NCBI RefSeq assembly: GCF_001767255.1
Contig: NZ_CP017639.1
Coordinates: 2,262,720 to 2,326,719 of the forward strand
Source of the DNA: Corynebacterium sp. NML98-0116
Lineage (GTDB): Bacteria; Actinomycetota; Actinomycetes; Mycobacteriales; Mycobacteriaceae
Reading direction: 5' to 3'
Length of the DNA: 64,000 nt
How positions within the stretch are numbered: position 1 is the stretch's first letter; each line of letters opens with the position of its first letter. The translations under genes were made by a program, and so were the position numbers. Shown one piece after another: positions 1 to 6,338 of the stretch. The notes beneath the pieces were generated by a model. It ran no database searches. It saw only the letters and a list, made by a program, of their open reading frames with translations, and was not told the DNA's origin.

Positions 1-1
1 G

Positions 2-568
2 GAGGCAGTACGCGAGGCGCTGGTCAATGCCGTCATGCACCGCGATTACTCCCCTGCCGCGCGTGGGGGCCAGGTACAAATCATGATGTTTGCCGACCGT
101 CTGGAGATCACGAATCCTGGGGGCCTCTACGGCGGAGTCACCACGGAAAACCTTGGCGACGCCGGGGTCAGCAACTCACGCAACCAGCGGCTTTCTACGT
201 TCCTGGAGGAACTGCGCTTCGACGACGGCGGGCCCGTCGCGGAAAACCGTGGCTCTGGAATCGCCGTGATCGAACAAGCGCTTGCCAAAGCGCTCATGCC
301 CCCACCGACGTATGCAAACTCGCTCACGCACTTCACGATCACCTTTCACAAACGCAGAATCATCGCAGCAGAGCGGCACGGGACGGCCATCGACCAAGTG
401 AAAGATCTCCTTGCCACGAAGGAGTCCTGGTCCACGACCGAGCTCGTAACGGAGACGCAGCTGAGCCGAACAGCGGTCCAAAACGCACTCAATCGCCTGG
501 TAGACGCCGGAGAGGCGGAGCGAACAGAGCCGCATAAGAGCCCCCGCCAGCGCTACCGCGCAACATAA
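2..568 (+). CDS. AlbA/HATPase-type ATP-binding transcriptional regulator, C-terminal part
   Basis: The gene enters from outside the window, so only its last 188 residues are visible. The first codons read EAVREALVNAVMHRDYS, the N-box helix of the GHKL-like ATPase domain found in AlbA_2/RecG-C-like regulators. A DRLEITNPGG strand motif and an ENRGSGI glycine loop follow. The last 70 residues form a winged helix (TTELVTETQLSRTAVQNALNRLVDAG) of the kind that binds DNA. Such proteins usually act as regulators of defence or toxin loci; that role here is inference. The stop codon at 566-568 overlaps the start of a direct/inverted repeat array (567-600). A related full-length protein is encoded at 40176-41567. 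Confidence 0.8.
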   Translation, partial: EAVREALVNAVMHRDYSPAARGGQVQIMMFADRLEITNPGGLYGGVTTENLGDAGVSNSRNQRLSTFLEELRFDDGGPVAENRGSGIAVIEQALAKALMPPPTYANSLTHFTITFHKRRIIAAERHGTAIDQVKDLLATKESWSTTELVTETQLSRTAVQNALNRLVDAGEAERTEPHKSPRQRYRAT

Positions 569-600
569 CATCCCACATAACATCCCACATGTGGGATGTT
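567..600. repeat. Direct plus inverted 12-bp repeat array (probable operator)
   Basis: AACATCCCACAT occurs twice in direct tandem (567-578 and 579-590). The second copy runs into its own inverse, giving a perfect 22-bp palindrome at 579-600. It starts inside the stop codon of the ATP-binding regulator. No T-run follows, so a protein-binding operator fits better than a terminator. The rest of 601-760 shows no coding signal that I recognise. Confidence 0.6.
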
Positions 601-787
601 GGGTGGTATGGCGGACGAGGTCAAGGATCTTATCGAGGTACGCAGGCACTGGCGTAGGCATGCACGACAGTCCAGAGCTTTGCGCCTATCGACGCCTACT
701 CTTACCTTTTTGTCCACTTTCCTTTACATAGTGGGGTGTTTAGTTTATTGTTTGTCGTAGGTGCTTACAAAGCAGAAAGGAGCGCTG

Positions 788-1000
788 ATGCCAGACACAC
801 ACGAAAACATGGTCCGCAAGTGGCGACGGTGGCAGGAACTCTCCCAGGCCGAGCTCGCCGCACAGGTGGGAGTGTCCCGCCAGACCATCGCCAACATCGA
901 AAAAGGCAACTACTCCCCCTCCGTCCACCTCGCACTCGACATCGCACACACCCTCGGCAAGACCGTTGAAGCCCTCTTCGGCGACGAACAGGAAGGATAA
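788..1000 (+). CDS. Small XRE-family HTH regulator
   Basis: A 70-residue protein that is essentially one helix-turn-helix domain: LSQAELAAQVGVSRQTIANIEKG is a textbook XRE helix-turn-helix, followed by the YSPSVHLALDIAHTLGKTVEALF extension common in the short YozG/Cro-type regulators. I chose ATG 788 because AAAGGAG lies at 776-782; a longer in-frame start at 761 has no such site. The gene for a membrane protein begins five bases after the stop codon, and its ribosome-binding site overlaps this stop, so the two are one operon. Pairs of a tiny XRE regulator and a multi-helix membrane protein are common in actinobacteria and firmicutes; the signal sensed is unknown. Confidence 0.85.
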   Translation: MPDTHENMVRKWRRWQELSQAELAAQVGVSRQTIANIEKGNYSPSVHLALDIAHTLGKTVEALFGDEQEG

Positions 1001-1004
1001 CCCC

Positions 1005-1487
1005 ATGTTGAAGCAGTACGGCGACAAGAAGATCGCCCTGGCAAACCAGGGCACCGACGACGAATACCAGCAGCAGATCCTCCACCAGTCCAGCACCGTG
1101 ACCTCGGAGACGCTGATGTACACCACCACGTTCATCATGGCGATCCTCGCCTGGGTCCTGCCAAGTGGTGTGGCCATCTACTCACTGCTCGCGCTGTTGC
1201 CCGGCACGCTCGCACAAACCGCCGGCGCGCTGTGGATGCAGAACTACGCCCCGCGGCCCCGCCCGCCCAAGATTTTCACGCTGTCCACCCTGCCCATCTG
1301 GATCTTCCTCGCGATCGCCTTAGCCGGAATCGCTTTTAACGACTTCGACAGTGACCCGAGCGGCAGTATCGGCATGGTCATCGGCGTGATCGTCGGCGGT
1401 GCCGCAGCCGCAATCTTCGCCCCGCGCTGGCAGCGCTCGCGGCGCCGCAGCGACGAAGAGCGACTGGACCAAAATCTCGAAGATTAA
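1005..1487 (+). CDS. Membrane protein co-transcribed with XRE regulator
   Basis: A 160-residue protein with about four hydrophobic helices (roughly residues 37-53, 57-73, 92-110 and 122-140) and an arginine-rich cytoplasmic tail (RWQRSRRRSDEERLDQ). The ATG at 1005 follows GGAAGG at 991-996, which overlaps the XRE stop codon, so the genes are translationally close. I do not recognise a functional family beyond the common XRE-plus-membrane-protein arrangement. The gene ends 24 bases before hmp, and the hmp operator begins directly after its stop codon. Confidence 0.75.
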   Translation: MLKQYGDKKIALANQGTDDEYQQQILHQSSTVTSETLMYTTTFIMAILAWVLPSGVAIYSLLALLPGTLAQTAGALWMQNYAPRPRPPKIFTLSTLPIWIFLAIALAGIAFNDFDSDPSGSIGMVIGVIVGGAAAAIFAPRWQRSRRRSDEERLDQNLED

Positions 1488-1511
1488 TAAACACGGGTAT
1501 ATTCGTGTTTA
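1488..1511 (+). promoter_or_regulatory. hmp promoter within an inverted repeat
   Basis: TAAACACG (1488-1495) and CGTGTTTA (1504-1511) form 8-bp arms around an 8-base loop. The loop contains a -10-like TATATT (1498-1503). The ATG of hmp at 1511 lies 7 bases after it, with no Shine-Dalgarno sequence, which predicts a leaderless transcript that a protein bound to the repeat would block. In C. glutamicum ArnR represses hmp; whether the regulators encoded at 2643-3994 bind here is inference. Confidence 0.55.
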
Positions 1512-2671
1512 TGTTCATTGACGAGAAACCAAACCCGAAACAGGCATACCTGAGCGACGAGCACGCCGAGATCATCAAGGCGACGCTCCCGCCGGTAGGC
1601 GCGAATATCCAGACGATCACGAAGACCTTCTACAACAAGATGTTCACCGCCCACCCCGAGCTCATCGCCGACACGTTCAACCGCGGCAACCAGAAGCAGG
1701 GCGCGCAGCAGAAGGCGCTAGCGGCGTCGGTGGCGACGTTCGCCACGCAGCTGGTGGACCCAGACGCTCCAGACCCAGTGATGATGCTGGATCGCATCGC
1801 GCACAAGCACGTCTCGCTGGGCATCACGGCGGACCAGTACCAGATCGTGCACGACAACCTGATGGCCGCCATCGTCGAGGTGCTTGGTGACGCCGTCACC
1901 CCAGAAGTCGCCGAGGCTTGGGACAAGGTGTACTGGCTGATGGCCGACGTCCTGATCAAGCACGAAGGCAAGCTCTACGAATCGGACGGCGTGGAGGCGG
2001 GCGACGTGTTCCGCACCGCCACCGTCACGGAGAAAACCCAGCTCAGCGACACCGTCTACGCCTACACCCTGGAGGGTGACTTCACCGCGCCGCGCCCGGG
2101 CCAGTACACGTCGGTCGGCGTGAAGCTGCCGGACGGCGCGCGCCAGCTGCGCCAGTACTCCATCATCGAAGGCGACGCCTCCCACTACCGCATCGCCGTG
2201 GAAACCGAGGGCGAGGTGTCCACGTTCCTGCGCGACCACGTCAACGTCGGCGACACTGTCGACGCCACACTCGCCGCCGGCGACTTGGTGCTGCAGCCCG
2301 GCACAAACCCGGTGGTGCTCATCTCCTCCGGTATCGGGTCCACGCCGATGACTGGCATTCTCGGGCATCTCGCAGCGGAGGGCTCGCCGCGCAAGGTCAC
2401 CGTCGCGCACGTCGACGAATCGCAGCAGTCGTGGGCGCAGGCGGATGAGATGCGGATGCTCGTCGAGAAGCTTGACGACGCCTCCCTGCACCCCTACTTC
2501 CGTGCCGAAGGCCAGCGCCTCAACGTCGCTGACCTGGACGTTTCCGGCGCAGACGTGTATCTGTGCGGCGGCGAGGGCTTCCTGCAGTCCATCCGCGACG
2601 ACCTGGCACAGCTCGACCCGGCGAACGTGTACTTCGAGCTGTTTAGTCCGAACGACTGGCTGATCGGTTAA
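1511..2671 (+). CDS. hmp: Flavohemoprotein (nitric oxide dioxygenase)
   Basis: Converts NO to nitrate using O2, haem, FAD and NAD(P)H, in the cytoplasm. The 386-residue product has the full three-domain layout. The globin part spans about 1-150, with B10 tyrosine in FYNKMF (Tyr41) and the proximal histidine in HKHVSLG (His100). The FAD domain carries RQYS (214-217). The NAD domain carries SSGIGSTPM (272-280) and CGGEGF (352-357), and the protein ends in the typical VYFELFSP stretch. ATG 1511 is preferred over GTG 1505 because it fits a leaderless start 7 bases after TATATT. The 3' end overlaps the convergent regulator gene by 29 bases. Its neighbours (ArnR-like regulators, nirK, NnrS-like gene) make NO detoxification the shared theme. 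Confidence 0.93.
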   Translation: MFIDEKPNPKQAYLSDEHAEIIKATLPPVGANIQTITKTFYNKMFTAHPELIADTFNRGNQKQGAQQKALAASVATFATQLVDPDAPDPVMMLDRIAHKHVSLGITADQYQIVHDNLMAAIVEVLGDAVTPEVAEAWDKVYWLMADVLIKHEGKLYESDGVEAGDVFRTATVTEKTQLSDTVYAYTLEGDFTAPRPGQYTSVGVKLPDGARQLRQYSIIEGDASHYRIAVETEGEVSTFLRDHVNVGDTVDATLAAGDLVLQPGTNPVVLISSGIGSTPMTGILGHLAAEGSPRKVTVAHVDESQQSWAQADEMRMLVEKLDDASLHPYFRAEGQRLNVADLDVSGADVYLCGGEGFLQSIRDDLAQLDPANVYFELFSPNDWLIG

Positions 2672-3341
2672 CCAGCCGGGCCCCGCACTGCCCCGACGCG
2701 TCGAACGGCATGAAGTCGAGGTGGTGGGGGCCGATGGTGGCGTCGATAAACCCCTGGTGTAGTGCGCAAATCGTGGCTGCGGGCGGGGTGCCGTCGGCGG
2801 CGACGAACGGGCAGGCCTGCAGGCCGACTTCCACCGAGGCGTCGCCGTCAGCCTCGCGGACGAGCGGGTCGAAGCCCATCTCGCGCAGGGAGCGCAGCAC
2901 CGCGGCGGCGAGCTCCTCGAAGTCCTTTGGCGGCTCGCCGAAGCGGTCCGCGTTGCGCCGCGCCCACGCGCGCCCGAAGTCGCGGGCAGCGTCCAGATCG
3001 AAGCCGGCGAGCGACTCAATCAGCGACTCGACGAGCGCGACGTACTCGTGCATCACAGCGTGATGCTGTGGGGTGCGCACGTGGTACACGTGCGAGGGGC
3101 GGCCGCGGGTAGTGCGGCTGGCCACGCGCCAGCCCACCAAACCGCGCTCCGCCAGCTCATCGACGTGGCCGCGCACAGTATTGACGTGGATGCCAAGCTC
3201 CTTGCTCAGCTCGCTGAGCAAGGCACCCTCCGGGAAAGAATCGAGCGCATCGAGGACCTCACGCTGCTTCGGGCTGAGCTCTGCCGCGCGGCGCATCAGC
3301 TCCGCGGTGGGCAGGGGGGCGGCGGCGTCGTCGATAGTCAT
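2643..3341 (-). CDS. Three-cysteine winged-helix regulator, ArnR/SufR-like (copy 1)
   Basis: A 232-residue regulator with an N-terminal winged helix (LLSELSKELGIHVNTVRGHVDELAERGLV, about 41-69), a conserved RGRPSHVYH wing, and a C-terminal half with Cys177, Cys192 and Cys219 in the pattern ACPF...ICALH...QC. That arrangement matches Fe-S-dependent regulators such as SufR and the corynebacterial ArnR, which represses nitrate respiration and hmp. Assigning it to ArnR is inference from architecture and neighbours. ATG 3341 overlaps the stop codon of the upstream paralogue (ATGA), so the two are translationally coupled; an earlier in-frame start at 3356 is less likely. The 3' end overlaps hmp by 29 bases in convergent orientation. 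Confidence 0.75.
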   Translation of the reverse strand: MTIDDAAAPLPTAELMRRAAELSPKQREVLDALDSFPEGALLSELSKELGIHVNTVRGHVDELAERGLVGWRVASRTTRGRPSHVYHVRTPQHHAVMHEYVALVESLIESLAGFDLDAARDFGRAWARRNADRFGEPPKDFEELAAAVLRSLREMGFDPLVREADGDASVEVGLQACPFVAADGTPPAATICALHQGFIDATIGPHHLDFMPFDASGQCGARLVNRSASRSD

Positions 3342-3994
3342 AGTTCGATCTCGCACTGCGACGGGCGACTATACGGCAGCAGCTTGTGCACGATGCCGCC
3401 GCTGAGTTCATCCAGGTAGCCGGCGTGCAGGGCACAGATGACCGAACTTGGCGCGCTGACGCCCACCGTCGTGAACGGGCAAGCGTTGAGGCCAATGTTG
3501 CCGGACTGGTTTGGGTAGGAGGGGTCGAAGCCGAGGTCCCGCAGAATCGCGATCAGGGCGCTGAGCTGGGACGCCCCGGAGGCGTCCGACTGCACCTCGC
3601 GGCCGTTGTGGGTCTGGCGCGCCCACTGACGGCCGATCTCGCGCGCCTTCTCCGTATCGCCCTCGGTGAGGCACTCCGCCATCGTCCTGACCAGGCCGAT
3701 GTACTCGCGAGTCACGGTCGAGTGGTGCGGGGTGCGCGTGTGGAAAATGTTGCTCGGGCGGCCGCGGCCCTCGCTCGGAGCCGTGGTGACCTGCACCAAA
3801 TCCCGCGCCAACAACTCATCCAAATGCCCGCGGATCGTGTTGGGGTGCATCCCCATCTCCTTGGCAAGGTCGCCGACCTGCGCCCCATGCGGGTGCAAAG
3901 CTAGGCGATCAAGCACCTCGCGCTGCTTCACGCTCAACTCGGCGGCGCGGTCCATCAGGTCCGTCGTCGGTTGAGGCGGGGTCGCCGAATTCAC
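3338..3994 (-). CDS. Three-cysteine winged-helix regulator, ArnR/SufR-like (copy 2)
   Basis: First gene of the two-regulator operon; 218 residues. It has the same layout as its downstream paralogue: a winged helix (VGDLAKEMGMHPNTIRGHLDELL, about 40-62), a GRGRPSNIFH wing, and cysteines 172, 187 and 214. The spacing between the three cysteines (14 and 26 intervening residues) is identical in both proteins, which supports a shared metal or Fe-S site and a duplication. The start is ATG 3994 with AAGGAGG just upstream on the minus strand. It probably controls the nearby hmp and nirK genes in response to NO or O2, as ArnR does in C. glutamicum; this is inferred. Confidence 0.75.
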   Translation of the reverse strand: MNSATPPQPTTDLMDRAAELSVKQREVLDRLALHPHGAQVGDLAKEMGMHPNTIRGHLDELLARDLVQVTTAPSEGRGRPSNIFHTRTPHHSTVTREYIGLVRTMAECLTEGDTEKAREIGRQWARQTHNGREVQSDASGASQLSALIAILRDLGFDPSYPNQSGNIGLNACPFTTVGVSAPSSVICALHAGYLDELSGGIVHKLLPYSRPSQCEIEL

Positions 3995-4045
3995 GTGTCC
4001 TCCTTCGGTCAGAGCTCTTTACCAGCTTAAACCGAAATCGCCGAT

Positions 4046-4071
4046 TTTCCCTATTCCAGGCCGTATTTATT
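4046..4071. repeat. Left copy of 26-bp direct repeat flanking the abi gene
   Basis: TTTCCCTATT, then 8 variable bases, then TATTTATT. The partner at 4977-5002 matches 21 of 26 positions. This copy encodes the last residues of the Abi protein. The pair brackets abi and its upstream RNA. Confidence 0.5.
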
Positions 4072-4887
4072 GAAAGAACGTGACGAAGAGGTTATTTCGC
4101 ACTTTCTCGCCATAACACCTGGTACTTCACTATTGGCCACCAACCACGTAGCCAGGTCAGTGTCAATCATGCGGGCGAGGGACAAGATTTGCGCGAATGC
4201 CTCCTCAACTGTTCTCCTTCTTTTTTCATTTCGATGCGTTTGTCCACGAAGTGGGACACCATTCAGTAACGGTTCATGATGCGCAACACGGTTTCGAAGT
4301 TCATTAATCTCTTGGCACAACTGATGAACCCACACACGAGAAAAAGTTATCGCTCTCGCCTTTTCAGGATGCTCATCCCGCTGACGTGCAGCTTCTCGCC
4401 TGCCGCCGGGGAATGCTTTTGCTAGAACTGGCCAGTTCCGCTCATTGTCAACCTTTCTGCGCCAAGGACCTCGGCCGGTATAACCGCCTTTATCAAACAG
4501 ATTCGTCCAGAAGCCAAACATGCAGTTGGCCACTAGTCTCCCTGGTAAATCCCCACGTTCCGAGTTCAATCTCACGTGAGCAGGCAGACGTTCCCAAGCA
4601 CTAGCCAAAGCCGTTCGCGACCGGTCGTCCAAAGGCATTTCCTGATACCACTGCACGCCCCATTTCTCGGTCAGAACAGCATGAATAGCCTCACGTAACG
4701 CAACTTCGAGGACCGCTAAATCGGCCATAAAGGCCATGGACAAATCGCGATTCCATACATAAAGTTCAAGCGCCTCATCGGCGCAATGATGAGACGTGTG
4801 TGATAGAAATGTCGCCATCCGAGCAGGTGGAATAGACCCCCATAACAGGTGGTGGCGCCCTGTAGGCGGCTGCACTGGATACGTCAT
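4051..4887 (-). CDS. Abi-family HEPN protein (AbiD/AbiF-like)
   Basis: A 278-residue protein of the Abi_2 family, abortive-infection proteins with a HEPN ribonuclease fold. The diagnostic motif is LRNRVAHHEP: Arg198, Asn199 and His203 form the Rx4H HEPN active site, preceded by FSRVWVHQLCQEIN. The N-terminal WNRDLSMAFMADLAVLEVALREAIH segment is the usual first helical pair. ATG 4887 is chosen because a -10-like TACAAT on the minus strand (4899-4894) lies 6 bases before it, predicting a leaderless message; the open frame continues far upstream but loses resemblance. A strong stem-loop lies directly upstream (4911-4956). Abi_2/abiF genes are known to be preceded by a structured RNA, so a toxin with an RNA partner is plausible. 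The gene stands between a regulator operon and nirK, flanked by imperfect direct repeats, which suggests insertion. Confidence 0.8.
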   Translation of the reverse strand: MTYPVQPPTGRHHLLWGSIPPARMATFLSHTSHHCADEALELYVWNRDLSMAFMADLAVLEVALREAIHAVLTEKWGVQWYQEMPLDDRSRTALASAWERLPAHVRLNSERGDLPGRLVANCMFGFWTNLFDKGGYTGRGPWRRKVDNERNWPVLAKAFPGGRREAARQRDEHPEKARAITFSRVWVHQLCQEINELRNRVAHHEPLLNGVPLRGQTHRNEKRRRTVEEAFAQILSLARMIDTDLATWLVANSEVPGVMARKCEITSSSRSFNKYGLE

Positions 4888-4910
4888 TGTGCTATTGTAG
4901 CCAACGTAGT

Positions 4911-4956
4911 CCCTCGGATCTGGGTCACAGACATAGACTCTGTGTTCCCCCGAGGG
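4911..4956 (-). ncRNA. Stem-loop RNA upstream of abi (abiF-RNA-like candidate)
   Basis: CCCTCGG (4911-4917) pairs with CCGAGGG (4950-4956), and inside it CACAGA/TCTGTG forms a second, perfectly paired stem. Read on the minus strand the structure ends about 23 bases before the abi start codon. Its position before an Abi_2 gene matches the known abiF RNA motif; I cannot confirm the match without a covariance model. On the plus strand the stem is followed by five T, so a terminator is the main alternative. Confidence 0.45.
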
Positions 4957-4976
4957 TTTTTCTATGGGTGCCGAGC

Positions 4977-5002
4977 TTTCCCTATTTCGAACCATATTTA
5001 TT
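4977..5002. repeat. Right copy of 26-bp direct repeat, in the nirK leader
   Basis: Matches 4046-4071 at 21 of 26 positions. It ends 13 bases before the preferred nirK start, so it may be part of the nirK promoter or operator as well as a footprint of insertion. Confidence 0.5.
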
Positions 5003-5014
5003 ACGATCGAGACC

Positions 5015-6328
5015 GTGAATAAAAAAGGGCAGACCTCCGACGGCCTGGCGTGGGGCATCATCACCGTATTCGTGGCGCTCGTGGTGGCGTTCAGCGCGCT
5101 GAGCTCGACCGCAGGCGACGATCGCGGCCCGGAACCACTCGACACCAGCGGCGCCACCACGCTCGACGTCGACATCCAAGGCATGACCTTCACGCCGAAT
5201 CGTATCGACGTCCCCTCCGGTACCCGCCTCATCCTCACCATCACCAACTCCGACGACCAGCAGCACGACCTCAAGCTGGGCAACGAGTACACAGGCCGCA
5301 TCGATCCCGGCGACACCGTCGTCCACGACTTCGGCGTCTTCACCGAGTCCACGCAAGGCTGGTGCACGATCGCCGGACACAAGGCGATGGGCATGGTGTT
5401 CGATGTCGTGGTCGGATCGGCGAGCCCGAGCACTTCGCCGAGCGCCGCGCCCAGACCGGTAGTTGCCGCGGACGGGCCCGACTCCGGCCTGGTCTACCGC
5501 GACCCGGCGCTGCCTCCCGCGCCCGATGCTCCCGAAAGAACAGTGCACGAACACACCTGGCACGTTGCCGAAAGCGAGCGCCAGGTTGCGCCCGGCGTCA
5601 CCCAACCCGTCTGGACCTTCGACGGAGAAATGCCAGGTCCCGTACTGCGTGGGCGCGTCGGTGACCTGTTCCGCATCACCATCGTCAACGACGGCACGAT
5701 GGAGCACTCCATCGACTTCCACGCGGGTGAGGTCAACCCCGATACGAACATGGCCCAGATCGCCCCGGGCGAATCGCTCACGTACGAGTTCGAAGCCCGC
5801 CGCTACGGGATCTGGATGTACCACTGCGCCACCATGCCGATGAGTCTGCACATCGCCAACGGCATGTTCGGCGCCGTCGTCATCGACCCACCGGACCTCA
5901 CGCCTGTCGACGCCGAATACGTCCTCCTCTCACACGAGGTCTTCCTCGGCGAGGACGGCGCCGACCCCGAGCGAGTCGCCGCCGGGCTCTACGATCTCAC
6001 CGCGTTCAACGGCTACCCCAACCAGTACCAGCAGCGGCCGATTCCGGCCCGCGTCGGCGATACCGTCCGTGTGTGGATCTTCAACGTCGGCCCCGACAAT
6101 CCGCTGAGCTTCCACGTGGTCGGCGAAATCTTCGACACCGTATTCAAGGAAGGCCAGTACCAGGTCCGAAACGCCACAGATACCGGATCACAGGCGCTCG
6201 GGCTCCTCGCCGCCCAAGGCGGGTTTGTTGAGATGACCTTCGACGAGCCCGGGACGTACACTTTCGTGAACCACCAGATGACCGACGCCGAAAAGGGACA
6301 GCGCGGCCAGTTCGTGGTCACGCCCTAA
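5015..6328 (+). CDS. nirK: Copper-containing nitrite reductase with extra N-terminal cupredoxin
   Basis: Reduces nitrite to NO on the outer face of the membrane. The 437-residue product starts with a cytoplasmic stub and one membrane helix (about 11-32). An extra cupredoxin domain follows with a type 1 copper set (His84, Cys117, His122, Met125 or 127). The nitrite reductase core is next: type 1 ligands His231, Cys271, His279 and Met284; type 2 ligands His236, His270 and His420; catalytic Asp234 and His367. All key residues are present. GTG 5015 is preferred over ATG 4964, because it gives MNKKGQTSDG directly before the helix and leaves the 26-bp repeat in the leader. The neighbours hmp and the NnrS-like gene would handle the NO produced. 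Confidence 0.9.
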   Translation: MNKKGQTSDGLAWGIITVFVALVVAFSALSSTAGDDRGPEPLDTSGATTLDVDIQGMTFTPNRIDVPSGTRLILTITNSDDQQHDLKLGNEYTGRIDPGDTVVHDFGVFTESTQGWCTIAGHKAMGMVFDVVVGSASPSTSPSAAPRPVVAADGPDSGLVYRDPALPPAPDAPERTVHEHTWHVAESERQVAPGVTQPVWTFDGEMPGPVLRGRVGDLFRITIVNDGTMEHSIDFHAGEVNPDTNMAQIAPGESLTYEFEARRYGIWMYHCATMPMSLHIANGMFGAVVIDPPDLTPVDAEYVLLSHEVFLGEDGADPERVAAGLYDLTAFNGYPNQYQQRPIPARVGDTVRVWIFNVGPDNPLSFHVVGEIFDTVFKEGQYQVRNATDTGSQALGLLAAQGGFVEMTFDEPGTYTFVNHQMTDAEKGQRGQFVVTP

Positions 6329-6338
6329 GCGACCCGGC

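Noticed and set aside
4051-5433. 460-residue reading for the Abi gene
   Set aside because: The upstream extension is antisense to nirK and to the stem-loop; Abi similarity begins at about 4887.
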